Assembly: GCF_000144405.1 (NCBI RefSeq)
Contig: NC_014371.1
Location: forward strand, 1,086,501-1,150,500
From: Prevotella melaninogenica ATCC 25845
GTDB taxonomy: Bacteria; Bacteroidota; Bacteroidia; Bacteroidales; Bacteroidaceae
Direction: 5' to 3'
DNA: 64,000 nt
Position numbers and translations under genes: made by a program. Numbering within the stretch: the stretch's first letter is position 1; every line of letters begins with the position of its first letter. Positions 1-8,617 of the stretch are shown here, piece by piece. The notes beneath the pieces are model-generated. The model saw only the letters and a list, made by a program, of their open reading frames with translations, searched no databases and was not told the DNA's origin.

Positions 1-2
1 AT

Positions 3-255
3 GATTATATTGATGAACATGGACACTACCATTTTGTAGACTAAAATCAGCTATGCCCTACATCAAGTTTATAAAACTGGAAACAGGGTTACGAATAAAG
101 AACTGAAAACCACCTTGCAAAAGATTTACACAGGATTTGGCTGTAAGAGAAAGGCAAAAGGAACATAGATTACAGAATATGGCTTCGCCACGCAAAGATG
201 TAAAATCCCTACAGATAAGGGGAGAAAAGATGGAATGATATTATTCACAACATAA
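3..255 (+). pseudogene. Decayed 3' end of a mobile-element replication (primase-like) gene
   Basis: No intact ORF is present, but codon-like text continues across two frames. Frame 3 (3-44) reads DYIDEHGHYHFVD and stops. Frame 1 is then protein-like from about 40 to 255, running through NKELKTTLQKIY and KRKAKGT, where a TAG (166-168) interrupts it, and on through ITEYGFATQRCKIPT to a TAA at 253-255. The basic KRKAKGT segment followed by a short tail resembles, from memory, the C-terminal helix-turn-helix end of plasmid/phage primase or D5-like proteins of Bacteroidota elements. That identification is tentative. The frame change plus internal stop argue for a dead gene whose 5' part lies left of the window. 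Confidence 0.4.
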
Positions 256-324
256 CTACAGGCAATGATAACAAAAGAACACTTATAGGCACTCGTCAAC
301 GAGGCTAAAAGTCTTGTTGACATA

Positions 325-975
325 TTGAAGATACTGAATAAGAGGCAGAGTAAAACTAACATAGAAGAGCTTACTACTTTATTAGATAAATACGGTATAG
401 ATTATCATACTCTTCCCATTAGACTGATACAAGAGAAAATCCCCTTAAAAGATATACTTGTAGAAAACAGTACTTATCAATCTTCCAAACTAAAGAAGAG
501 GCTGATTGAAGAGGGTATCAAAAAGGAACATTGCGAAATATGCGGACAAGGTAACACCTGGAATGACAAACTGCTTGTCTTGCAATTAGACCATATCAAT
601 GGTATACACACAGATAACCGATTGGAGAACCTGCGCATTGTCTGCCCAAACTGTCACACACAAACAGATACGTTCTGTACTCGAAAACTTAAACAACACA
701 ACTACTGTAAAGACTGTGGAAAAGAGATTACTCCTAAGTCTACTTGGTGTCCCAAATGTGCATTGAAACATAACCGTGTACACAAGGTTTCACCCTCTGA
801 TAAGCCCTCCAAGGAAGAGCTACTGCAGCTAATAAAAGAGAAACCATTTACCGAAATCGGTAGAATATACGGAGTAACTGACAATGCTATCCGTAAATGG
901 TGTAAAAAGATGGGACTACCCTCCACGAAAAGAGAGTTAAACGCATTATATAAGAAAAACACAGATAGAGGATAA
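325..975 (+). CDS. HNH endonuclease, probably 5'-truncated by an amber codon
   Basis: A zinc-binding HNH nuclease of the kind found free-standing in phages and mobile elements, expected to nick or cut DNA. Within the 216 residues shown, the ββα-metal core comprises C70-x2-C73, the LDH motif at 88-90 (catalytic His90), N98/N102 and C107-x2-C110-H111. A second Cys4 ribbon follows (C128, C131, C142, C145), and then a helix-turn-helix-like segment (about 175-197) that probably contributes sequence recognition. The listed start is a TTG at 325. The better start is an ATG at 265, preceded by a purine-rich stretch, which gives MITKEHL, then TAG at 286, then ALVNEAKSLVDIL in frame. Homologues as remembered have just such an N-terminus, so the gene is either a nonsense mutant or is expressed from an internal start. 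The nuclease core itself is intact. Confidence 0.8.
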   Translation: MKILNKRQSKTNIEELTTLLDKYGIDYHTLPIRLIQEKIPLKDILVENSTYQSSKLKKRLIEEGIKKEHCEICGQGNTWNDKLLVLQLDHINGIHTDNRLENLRIVCPNCHTQTDTFCTRKLKQHNYCKDCGKEITPKSTWCPKCALKHNRVHKVSPSDKPSKEELLQLIKEKPFTEIGRIYGVTDNAIRKWCKKMGLPSTKRELNALYKKNTDRG

Positions 976-1170
976 ACAGCCATACCTCCTATTTCAAAGT
1001 GTGAGATTATTTTCACACAACTGACCTAAATATGTTAGTTTAGTACAGTATTATTCAAGATATTTTTGTAACTTTGTGATACGATAGAGCGTTGACCTAT
1101 AGTTGACCTCTTATTCGCACAGAGTTCATTAACAAGCTGATAAATAAGCTCATATATAGTTTGTGTGGCG

Positions 1171-1215
1171 AGACTCATAATCTGGAGGTCCCTGGTTCAA
1201 GCCCAGGCTGGTCCA
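1171..1215 (+). other. 3' part of a tRNA-Met (CAT) gene: probable attachment site
   Basis: The segment contains an anticodon loop CTCATAA, a variable region, a perfect T arm (CCTGG, TTCAAGC, CCAGG), an acceptor 3' strand CTGGTCC and a discriminator A. The 5' half (acceptor 5' strand and D arm) is missing: the upstream sequence (1080-1165) is AT-rich and does not pair. A tRNA 3' end next to an integrase gene is the classic scar of integration into a tRNA gene. It is therefore probably the att copy between the element on the left and the integrase-bearing element on the right. No second copy of the T-arm sequence was seen elsewhere in the window. Confidence 0.75.
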
Positions 1216-1273
1216 CAAAGGGGTTTCAAAAGGATGTCAAACAACACGTCATTTTAGCCTTCAAAACAAGGAT

Positions 1274-1309
1274 AATCGCTGTAAAATCAAGGTTTTACAG
1301 CGATTTTTT
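1274..1309 (+). terminator. Rho-independent terminator downstream of the tRNA-Met fragment
   Basis: A perfect 13-bp stem (1274-1286 with 1293-1305), a 6-nt loop and a T run. It probably belonged to the original tRNA transcription unit and lies before the integrase promoter region. The rest of the 976-1525 gap holds a TAACTTTG box at 1069-1076 and no convincing gene. Confidence 0.8.
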
Positions 1310-1525
1310 GTTTTTTATCCATATCCGTTTGACTGCCAAACTATACCTTTTGATAGTCATCATTCGGTCATTTTCTGCTACAGAAATTGCTACACAAAAG
1401 CAGGCTCTCAAAAAAATGTAGCAATGAATGGAAAATGACTATCAAATTGACGGCATGCAAAACTTTCGTTTTCAAGAACTTATGTCGAACTTTGTAGCCA
1501 AAAAGCTACACTAAAATGATGTGTT

Positions 1526-2749
1526 ATGAAAACGACTTTCAAGGTATCCTACTACCTACGTTCCAACTATGAGAACAAAGAAGGAAAATCACCTGTAATG
1601 CTCCGAATATATCTCGGTGGCGAAAAGGCAAATCTTGGATCCACTAAAATTTTTGTGGATAAATCCAAGTGGAGTAACAAAACCAGCAGAATGATTGGCA
1701 GAACAGCAGAAGCACTCTCCATTAATGCTTCTATAGATGCACTGACAACAACACTAATGCAGATTTACAGGAAATATGAAACATCAGAGGAACTTTCCAT
1801 AGACCTTATCAGGTCAGTATTCCTTGGTACAGACAAAGAATATACAACTTTTCTGCCAGTCTTTGACAAGTACATAGACTCCATCACACAACAAGTTGGT
1901 AAGACATTAACAAAGGGTACTTTTTATAAGTATAAGGTGGTGAGGCAGAACTTTCAGGATTTCCTACAAGCAAAGTATCATCGCAAGGATATTGGACAGA
2001 CAGAACTGACAAGTGCCGTTGTTCAGGACTTCGAATTATACCTTACATCTGTTGTAGGTGGTGTGCATAACACAACCACCAAGAAATTGAGAAACCTGAA
2101 AACGGTCGTGAACTATGCGAGGAATAGAGGACTTATCATGCATGATCCATTTGCGAATCACAAGCTGCGCTATGAATTAGTAGATCGTGGCTACCTCACA
2201 GAAGAAGAGGTACTCCGTATTATGAAGAAGCACTTTGACATAGAACGGCTGGAGTTAGTAAAGAATATTTTTATTTTTTCCTGCTTCACAGGATTAGCCT
2301 ACATTGACGTATATAATCTTACCTACGATAAAATTGTTACCGTAGAAGACAGACAATGGCTTATCACCAAGAGATACAAGACAAGCGTAGATGAAAACGT
2401 CATGTTACTTGACATTCCACTTGCCATTATAAGAAAGTACTACGACATCAATAGAAAAGGGGGGAAAGTCTTTCCTATGATGAGCAACCAGCGTATCAAC
2501 TCATATTTGAAAGAAATTGCCGACCTTTGTGGCATAAAAAAGAATCTGACCTTCCACATGGCAAGGCATACTTTCGCCACTATGTCTATATCCAAAGGGG
2601 TACCAATGGAGTCTGTATCAAAGATGCTTGGACATACAAATATCAGAATAACTCAGATTTATGCACGAATAACAAACAAGAAAGTTGAACGTGACATGGA
2701 AGAACTGGCTGGAAAGCTCAGTAAGTTCAATACAGCCATGGGCATATAA
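1526..2749 (+). CDS. Site-specific tyrosine integrase
   Basis: A tyrosine recombinase of 407 aa, the usual size for Bacteroidota conjugative or mobilizable transposons. It has an N-terminal arm-binding region (1-100), a SAM-like core-binding domain (about 107-205) and a C-terminal catalytic domain. Catalytic residues visible are HMAR (H344, R347), LGH (H370) and the IYAR nucleophile Y379, with a candidate lysine around K282/K285. The position normally holding the first arginine reads TGLAYIDV (A258). Loss of this Arg is a known trait of CTnDOT-type integrases, so the enzyme is probably still active. It starts 310 bp right of the tRNA-Met 3' fragment, fitting an int gene beside its att site. 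It is followed after 35 bp by the DUF1896 gene. Confidence 0.93.
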   Translation: MKTTFKVSYYLRSNYENKEGKSPVMLRIYLGGEKANLGSTKIFVDKSKWSNKTSRMIGRTAEALSINASIDALTTTLMQIYRKYETSEELSIDLIRSVFLGTDKEYTTFLPVFDKYIDSITQQVGKTLTKGTFYKYKVVRQNFQDFLQAKYHRKDIGQTELTSAVVQDFELYLTSVVGGVHNTTTKKLRNLKTVVNYARNRGLIMHDPFANHKLRYELVDRGYLTEEEVLRIMKKHFDIERLELVKNIFIFSCFTGLAYIDVYNLTYDKIVTVEDRQWLITKRYKTSVDENVMLLDIPLAIIRKYYDINRKGGKVFPMMSNQRINSYLKEIADLCGIKKNLTFHMARHTFATMSISKGVPMESVSKMLGHTNIRITQIYARITNKKVERDMEELAGKLSKFNTAMGI

Positions 2750-2784
2750 TATATTAATGTATAACCCTAAAATAATAGACGATT

Positions 2785-3249
2785 ATGGAAACAAAGAAAG
2801 AACTATCTTACTTCCGTTTGAAATTAGAGAATTATCTCAGTGAGCATTTCCCCGAAATGTTGGGTGATAAACCATTCATAACGGCAAGAGCCGACGAAGC
2901 CCTTACCACCTACTGCGATGCTATAGCACAAGGCTTTTCTCATCCAGAGGCAGAGGTAATGGCAAGCGAAGTATTATATCAAGGTTTGCACTTTTCCAAG
3001 TACGACACGCTTGTATCTGTCTTAGAAAATGAGTTCGAGAAAGAACTCCCTTCTCCTCTTCCTGAAAGACTAACACCAATGCTTTTGAAGAATAAGGCTG
3101 TGCAAAGTGTTTTCGACAAGTATGAGCTGACAGACGATTTTGGCGCAAGTCCAGAGTATGAGAAACTCTACACCGAACTGACAGGGACAATAGTTTTGCT
3201 CATTGAGGTCAATAGCCTACCAACAGTCAATAGTGAGAACATGACTTGA
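2785..3249 (+). CDS. DUF1896 family protein
   Basis: A 154-aa soluble protein that matches, from memory, the DUF1896 family typical of Bacteroidota conjugative transposons. Recognisable segments are KKELSYFRLKLENYL at the N-terminus, the central EVLYQGLHFSKYDTLVSVL and the C-terminal YEKLYTELTGTI. No catalytic motif, signal peptide or membrane segment is visible, and the family function is unknown. It lies 35 bp after the integrase on the same strand and probably shares its transcript, so a role in element maintenance or excision is possible but not shown by the sequence. Confidence 0.75.
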   Translation: METKKELSYFRLKLENYLSEHFPEMLGDKPFITARADEALTTYCDAIAQGFSHPEAEVMASEVLYQGLHFSKYDTLVSVLENEFEKELPSPLPERLTPMLLKNKAVQSVFDKYELTDDFGASPEYEKLYTELTGTIVLLIEVNSLPTVNSENMT

Positions 3250-3388
3250 TGTAACCCCATCGGGAGCTTTTGTAGTGTCAAGAGCCAAGATAAACGCTCC
3301 CCTCCACACGCCAAGAGTTTGTACAAACACTTGTCTTTGTGTAGCCCGAGCATCTTGTTATTGCTCTTGAACTATAAAAAGCTCCGAT

Positions 3389-3808
3389 ATGAATACAATC
3401 ATCATGAATCAAGACGTTCTTAAAAATGCGATTTCTCGCCGAGACAATAGAAGCGAGCTTCCATTGTCCTCACGGCTTAACGAAGTCGTTCACACACCTG
3501 CCTTCATCAAGGCAGACGCATCGAACAAAACCGATAATATCAAGCAGCAATCGACTTCGCCCAAGCAAGTCCGCCGCTTCTTTTGGACACGCTTCATCGA
3601 ACTCGTTATCCTGCTTTCCATCGTTATCGGTGTCATTTGGCTTATCTCGAAGATAGTAACACCGCAAGTCGTAACCACCGTTTCGGTTATCCTCGGTTTC
3701 CTGATACTACGTTTCATTGTCAGAATGATATTGCAAGTAACCTTTACTATCCTGCGTTATCTATTATGGACAGCAATCCTAATAATAATTTTATTATACT
3801 TACTTTAA
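3389..3808 (+). CDS. Small two-segment membrane protein, function unknown
   Basis: A 139-aa protein with a polar N-terminal half (about 1-65, rich in Ser, Asn and Lys) and two or three closely packed hydrophobic helices (about 69-87, 91-117 and 119-139) at the C-terminus. A basic patch (KQVRRFFWTR) just before the first helix suggests that the N-terminus is cytoplasmic. I do not recognise the family. The preceding 140 bp contains no other gene. It ends the rightward int-DUF1896 group and converges on the minus-strand ATPase gene. MNQDVLK (residue 6) is an alternative start. Confidence 0.6.
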   Translation: MNTIIMNQDVLKNAISRRDNRSELPLSSRLNEVVHTPAFIKADASNKTDNIKQQSTSPKQVRRFFWTRFIELVILLSIVIGVIWLISKIVTPQVVTTVSVILGFLILRFIVRMILQVTFTILRYLLWTAILIIILLYLL

Positions 3809-3873
3809 GGTAAGCCATCTGTAAAGGCTTGCCTTTATCTACTTACAAATAATTTCAAATCAAATTTTTATTA

Positions 3874-5937
3874 TTAAATTTTAGATGTAAATAAATGATC
3901 AAAGAAAGGATTGTTTCTGTCCCTGGCATTACGGAGCAAATCTTGAAACATAATAGCCTCTATATGCAAATTTTGGTCTGCATTAATTTTGTAATATGAA
4001 TGATATGGAGTTGTGCGCCACCCTTTCCCCTTATTAAATTCAATAAGTTGTTCAGGCATTTCGTCCATAATTATGTAGCCAAATTTAGGGGTATCATTGT
4101 TTACTTTTACAACATTTCCTCTATAATTTTTCTTTTCCTTCTCTTTTCCATAAATAAAATCATCAAAATACTTCTCTACTAATTCTGAAAATTCCCATCT
4201 ATAATTAGACTTCTTTTTTTGATGAGCGGTATCTCCTGGTCGTTTAAATTCAAAAATAACCATTGTACCAATCTCGCCAGAATCTTTGTCACCGAAGGAA
4301 ATTCTGTTATCAACCAAATCCTTTTCATTATTGATTAAAAGGAGATCAGGTTCTTGTGAACTTTTAATTTGACTAAAGGATGTAATTGACTTATCTGATG
4401 CAATATATTTAAAAGATGAGAGACGATCATCCAGCAACCATAAGTTATGGTATTGATAAGTTATTTGGCGATTAGTTAATCCCATCGGAAAAATAAGATT
4501 ATGTATCATACTTTCAAGCTCATATTTTCCATCTTCATGTGCATCAAGCATTTTCTCAAAAAGGTCTATGATAGCTTTCCGTCTAAACACATAGTCAGCT
4601 AATGAATCAGAATCATAAGCCATTTTTTTCTTCACAGTGGTAATAATCTCGCTAATCTTTTCTTCATTAACATCTTGTAATTTTATAAATTCCTCTATTT
4701 TCTTAGAAATCTTGCTATTTTCTTTATATGCAATATTATGTAGATATTCGTCTTTCTTCTCATCTGTCAAATTTGGTGGCATAGCCTCTAATATGTCTTG
4801 CCGATATAAAAAGCTGCGATATTGTGGAGCTGAATTATTTATATAATTCTTCACTTCTTGAATATTTTTTTCTTTGGTGTTTTTTGCATAAGTAGAATAG
4901 AGTGAAGATATTTCTTTAGTTATTGCTGTCATAATATCTTCAACAGAAATCAAATGCTCTTGTTCTTTAAAATCAAGTTGGTTTTCGTTCTTTTCAGGAA
5001 TTCTAAATGCTGTTCGTGAATTGTTTATTTTGTCATCAAGATAATCAGAAACGACAAACACGTCCAAAAACCATGGCTCTCCATTTTCCACGATAGGATA
5101 CGTATAAAGAGAATCGTATACTGCCAAATTTATCTTAGCGCCAACAGATCTAGAGTTGGCGCAAAGGGTTACATAATTATATTTTCGGCAAGTAGTCTTA
5201 TCTGCTTTAATTATATAAAGATGGAATTTTTTATCATAAACAGTAATGTCTTTCTCTTTGTCTTTTGCCTCTTTTGCAAAATAATTCTGTACACTTAAAG
5301 ACTTATCATTCTGTCTATCCTTGGATATCTCTACAATGTTAATTTCTGGCAAATTATTGCAGAGGTAATAGATAAAGCAATGTTCCATAATACCTTTAGC
5401 TATTTCATCAGCATTTTTTGCTGTAGCAGCTATTAGTTCCTCATTGCAACAATTACTTAAACAAACTTTTGTTTGAGGCCCACAAACTCCCTCTATAGGA
5501 GTATTTTTGGTCTCATGAATTTCGTTTTCTTTATCAAAAAGAAATTCACGTTTCCAATATTTCCCATCTTCTTGATAAATACTTGTAACAGATACATTTT
5601 CAAACATTGCAAGAATAGTGAAACGACCAATTCCTTTACAACCATATTTTTTATTAATAGGACTAAATGGCATTCCAAATGATTTGTAATTGGCAGTTGT
5701 AAACCCTTCTCCATTATCTACTATGGTGACATTTTGGATCACAGAAGTATTCTTCCCGAAAAGATCAGGAGTTGCCTCAAGTTCTTTGCGCTCAATAAAA
5801 ATATCAATTTTCTTATTGTTACGTTTCACCTTGCTAAGGCTTATAATCGAATTGACAATTGATTCATATATCGGAAGCATAACTTCCGATTTGCTTAAAT
5901 CTATTGACTCTACCAAATCCTTAACTCTTAGCTCCAT
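3874..5937 (-). CDS. GHKL-type ATPase with a C-terminal PD-(D/E)XK-like nuclease region
   Basis: A 687-aa soluble protein. The N-terminus carries a complete GHKL (gyrase/Hsp90/MutL/histidine-kinase) ATP site: an N box E25-SIV-N29, then DNGEGF (74-79) and GCKGIGRF (99-106) as the Mg/ATP-lid motifs. The middle (about 330-510) is Lys/Glu-rich and probably helical. Near the C-terminus EPDLLLIN (D531) is followed about 30 residues later by VIFEFKRPG (E563, K565), the D...E-x-K arrangement of a PD-(D/E)XK nuclease core. There is no transmembrane segment, DHp or response-regulator domain, so it is not a sensor kinase. It stands alone between integrase-linked genes and the PcfK/PcfJ module, the usual place for cargo. 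An ATP-gated DNA nuclease, such as a phage-defence protein, is my inference; ATPase fold confidence is high and nuclease moderate. Confidence 0.75.
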   Translation of the reverse strand: MELRVKDLVESIDLSKSEVMLPIYESIVNSIISLSKVKRNNKKIDIFIERKELEATPDLFGKNTSVIQNVTIVDNGEGFTTANYKSFGMPFSPINKKYGCKGIGRFTILAMFENVSVTSIYQEDGKYWKREFLFDKENEIHETKNTPIEGVCGPQTKVCLSNCCNEELIAATAKNADEIAKGIMEHCFIYYLCNNLPEINIVEISKDRQNDKSLSVQNYFAKEAKDKEKDITVYDKKFHLYIIKADKTTCRKYNYVTLCANSRSVGAKINLAVYDSLYTYPIVENGEPWFLDVFVVSDYLDDKINNSRTAFRIPEKNENQLDFKEQEHLISVEDIMTAITKEISSLYSTYAKNTKEKNIQEVKNYINNSAPQYRSFLYRQDILEAMPPNLTDEKKDEYLHNIAYKENSKISKKIEEFIKLQDVNEEKISEIITTVKKKMAYDSDSLADYVFRRKAIIDLFEKMLDAHEDGKYELESMIHNLIFPMGLTNRQITYQYHNLWLLDDRLSSFKYIASDKSITSFSQIKSSQEPDLLLINNEKDLVDNRISFGDKDSGEIGTMVIFEFKRPGDTAHQKKKSNYRWEFSELVEKYFDDFIYGKEKEKKNYRGNVVKVNNDTPKFGYIIMDEMPEQLIEFNKGKGWRTTPYHSYYKINADQNLHIEAIMFQDLLRNARDRNNPFFDHLFTSKI

Positions 5938-6454
5938 AGGATAAATATTAAAGTAAAAAAGTAATTCACAATGGTTTTACTATCATCAAGCACTTACGTT
6001 GTTTACAAGATGTAATTTATCTGCAAATATAATAATATTTTAGAAAATATCATATTAGAAATCCTAATATAAAAGATTAATTGACATATCCGCCTTATTT
6101 TTGTTTGAATAGTTGAATGTTTCTTAGTCATATTGGTCATTAATGTATATATATCACACAATGTGAATAGAAGAACATCATTTCCTTTAATGCCGTTGCA
6201 CTTTTGCTTCCTTTCCAATGCTCCACGATATGCGATGACAAGGAGACGGATGCTGTTCCCTTTTTATCCGCAAAGGTAGTACGGGGCTTGTGGCTTTCAA
6301 AAGGTCTGTGCCGCTTGGTTTGTCTGGAAAATCTCCACACCTACGGGTTGTATTTTCCGCCAAAACCTTGTGCAAGCCCGCCCCGCTACCTCTATTTTGC
6401 TACAAAAAGGAATCAGCATACTCCGATCTTTGGACGCATAAAAAAAATGTCGCT
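5938..6454. other. Gene-free stretch upstream of the PcfK/PcfJ module
   Basis: The left part (5938-6180) is AT-rich and holds the divergent 5' side of the ATPase gene. From about 6190 to 6420 the base composition turns markedly GC-richer. Short ORFs exist here on both strands, but none looks like a real protein. The conserved-looking, GC-rich block directly before the module is more likely a leader or a remnant of the parent conjugative element. Confidence 0.4.
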
Positions 6455-6886
6455 ATGGATAAGCAAAAAGTAAATACAACATCTTCGATGAACAGAAAAG
6501 GATATAGCTCCTCCTCTCATTACCGCATTAACCCTGTGGCTGAAAAAAGTGAGCAAGTGTTGGCAATTAAGTTTGTACAATGGGACGTTCCCCCGTTGGA
6601 GAGCCTTTGTAATAGCAAAGTATATCTCCTGCGTGTGAAACTCAATCGTGGCGAGTGTATGAGCCGTGAGGAAAAGAATTGGCTATGTGAAGCAGTGAAC
6701 TCTAACACCTATTTCCGTACAGCCGTTCCCCTACAAGGCTATCGCTTTGACTTCTTTGACGTGCTGAAGAAATATCTTGTCAATCAGTACGGACAATGGA
6801 CAGAGTATTACGCACCCGACAGAACAAGCCTAAGAGCCTACCTGTATGGACGCATCAATCAAATAGTAGAAATCCCAAAATACTAA
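6455..6886 (+). CDS. Conserved hypothetical protein of conjugative elements, first gene of the PcfK/PcfJ module
   Basis: A 143-aa protein read from the ATG at 6455 (MDKQKVNTTSSMNRKGYS). The frame is open further upstream to 6290, but that extension (MAFKRSVPLG...) has poor protein character and crosses the GC-rich leader, so the internal ATG is preferred. The mature part contains YRINPVAEKSEQVLAIKF, GECMSREEKNWL and LYGRINQIVEIPKY. It looks globular and soluble, with no signal peptide. I know it only as a protein commonly found beside PcfK-like genes in Bacteroidota mobile elements and assign no function. It ends 5 bp before pcfK, so the genes are almost certainly co-transcribed. Confidence 0.7.
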   Translation: MDKQKVNTTSSMNRKGYSSSSHYRINPVAEKSEQVLAIKFVQWDVPPLESLCNSKVYLLRVKLNRGECMSREEKNWLCEAVNSNTYFRTAVPLQGYRFDFFDVLKKYLVNQYGQWTEYYAPDRTSLRAYLYGRINQIVEIPKY

Positions 6887-6891
6887 GCAAT

Positions 6892-7311
6892 ATGAAAGGA
6901 ACAGAACATTTCACACGGACAATAGCCGAGTATCTCAATCAGCGTGCTATGACAGACCCCTTGTTTGCCCCTAACTTGATGAAACCGAACAAGAATATCG
7001 AGGAGTGCATCACCTACATTCTTAATGAAGTGCAGAAAAGCGGTTGCAACGGCTTTGATGATGATGAAATCTTCTCTATGGCTGTTCACTACTACGATGA
7101 GGACGATATAGAGGTCGGCAAGGCTATTTCTTGCCAAGTTGCCGTCAATCACATTGTAGAACTCACAGAGGAAGAAAAAGCCGAAGCAAGGCAGGAAGCC
7201 ATTAAGCAATATCAGCGTGAGGAACTTGCCAAGTTACAGAGCCGTAACGCACGAGTGAAAAAGACCGAGAACATAGCAACCCAAGTACAACCATCATTAT
7301 TTGATTTTTAA
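6892..7311 (+). CDS. PcfK-like protein
   Basis: A 139-aa acidic protein starting MKGTEHFTRTIAEYLNQRA, with IEECITYILNEVQKSG in the middle, an acidic stretch (FDDDEIFSMAVHYYDEDDIEVG) and a charged helical tail ending SLFDF. This pattern matches the PcfK-like family of mobile elements, named after the pCF10 plasmid gene. Its biochemical role is unclear. The tail QPSLFDF resembles a clamp-binding (β-sliding-clamp) peptide, which would fit a replication-linked role; that is an inference. The longer frame from 6796 is rejected because it overlaps the preceding gene. The gene ends 4 bp before the PcfJ start. Confidence 0.8.
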   Translation: MKGTEHFTRTIAEYLNQRAMTDPLFAPNLMKPNKNIEECITYILNEVQKSGCNGFDDDEIFSMAVHYYDEDDIEVGKAISCQVAVNHIVELTEEEKAEARQEAIKQYQREELAKLQSRNARVKKTENIATQVQPSLFDF

Positions 7312-7315
7312 GCCT

Positions 7316-8590
7316 ATGAAACCGAGAAACAAATTTGAAAAGGCAGTTTTGGAACAGAGCAAGCATCTTCGCCCAATAACCAAGACACAAGACAAGTGGG
7401 CATTTCGTGAGTGCATAGACCACTTTGCCTACCGCTTGCCAAAAGGTCGCACCACTTGTATGGATTGTGGGCATAGTTGGGTAATGGACAAACATAGAGA
7501 AACTTGCACTTGCCCTCATTGCAGGGCAAAGTTGCAGGTCAAGAAAACCTACGAACGTAAGTTGCAGCAGAAGCAGTATTTCACCATACTTACCACTTGT
7601 GGAGAGTTTCAAGTATTACGTATGTTCCTACTTGTTGTGGGTATGGAGAAAGGTTACAAAGCACAGACTTCTATAATTGAGATTGGGCAATATTGGTGGA
7701 ATATGCAGGGACGAAAAACTGTGGTTGCCATACAGAGGGTATTGGGACACTATGTTGATACCTTTTCCTATTATAGTCCTATGGCAATCCGTAACGATAA
7801 TGAAGCCTATCAACATATTGCCTACTCACCGATATATCCGAAGTTCAAGGTCACAGACATACTTCGCAGAAATGGTTTTAAGGATAATTTCTATGGCATC
7901 GTGCCTACCCAGTTTATTCCTGCATTGCTTACAGACAGCCGTGTGGAAACATTGCTAAAGGCAGGTCGTACAGACCACTTACGTTACTTTCTTTGCAACA
8001 GGAGGACTTTTGAGGAACTATGGCAGTCCTACAAGATTGCAGTTCGTAATGGCTATGAGATAGCAGACATTTCTCTTTGGAGTGATTATGTAGATACACT
8101 TAAAAGATTAGGTAAGGATATTCATAATCCAAAATATTTATGCCCCACAGACCTTAAAGCCGAACACGACCGCAGACACGAGGAACTTCTCAGGCAGCGT
8201 GAAAAGGAGGAGATAGAACAGAAGCAGCAGAAGGCAATGGAAGATGAAAAACGTTTCAAGGAACTCAAATCCAAGTTTTTCGGTATCTGTTTTACAGATG
8301 GCACTATTCAAGTACACGTATTGGAGAGCGTGCAGGAGCATTTAGAAGAAGGTGTATCAATGCACCATTGCGTATTCTCTAATGCATACTACCTCAAGGA
8401 GGACTCCCTTATCCTTTCAGCTACCATTGAAGGCAAGCGAATAGAAACCATTGAAGTATCATTAAGAACATTGGAGGTGGTACAAAGTCGTGGGGTATGC
8501 AACAAAAACACGGAATACCACGAGCAGATAGTAAACCTTGTCAACGCTAATCGAGGACTTATAAGCCGAAGGATGAAAGCAACAGCATAA
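7316..8590 (+). CDS. PcfJ-like protein
   Basis: A 424-aa protein starting at MKPRNKFEKAV. Near the N-terminus is a zinc-ribbon-like pattern CMDCGHSW ... CTCPHC (roughly residues 47-70). The C-terminus contains the PcfJ-type segment SMHHCVFSNAYYLKEDSLIL with LSATIEGKRIETIEV. A highly charged coiled-coil-like linker (about 275-325, rich in Glu/Arg/Lys/Gln) separates the halves. PcfJ-like proteins accompany PcfK in plasmids and conjugative elements and are thought to act in element maintenance or processing; no catalytic residue can be assigned here. The stop-start spacing with pcfK (4 bp) indicates one operon. Confidence 0.83.
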   Translation: MKPRNKFEKAVLEQSKHLRPITKTQDKWAFRECIDHFAYRLPKGRTTCMDCGHSWVMDKHRETCTCPHCRAKLQVKKTYERKLQQKQYFTILTTCGEFQVLRMFLLVVGMEKGYKAQTSIIEIGQYWWNMQGRKTVVAIQRVLGHYVDTFSYYSPMAIRNDNEAYQHIAYSPIYPKFKVTDILRRNGFKDNFYGIVPTQFIPALLTDSRVETLLKAGRTDHLRYFLCNRRTFEELWQSYKIAVRNGYEIADISLWSDYVDTLKRLGKDIHNPKYLCPTDLKAEHDRRHEELLRQREKEEIEQKQQKAMEDEKRFKELKSKFFGICFTDGTIQVHVLESVQEHLEEGVSMHHCVFSNAYYLKEDSLILSATIEGKRIETIEVSLRTLEVVQSRGVCNKNTEYHEQIVNLVNANRGLISRRMKATA

Positions 8591-8617
8591 AGTATGAACC
8601 ATTAAATTATCAGAGAT

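Noticed and set aside
1160-1216. Complete tRNA gene
   Set aside because: The T arm and anticodon loop are present, but no 5' acceptor strand or D arm lies upstream.
1161-1421. 86-aa ORF starting in the tRNA fragment
   Set aside because: It crosses the tRNA 3' end and a perfect terminator hairpin, so it is not a protein gene.
6290-6454. N-terminal extension of the gene at 6455
   Set aside because: It runs through the GC-rich leader with no protein-like pattern; the ATG at 6455 gives a better start.
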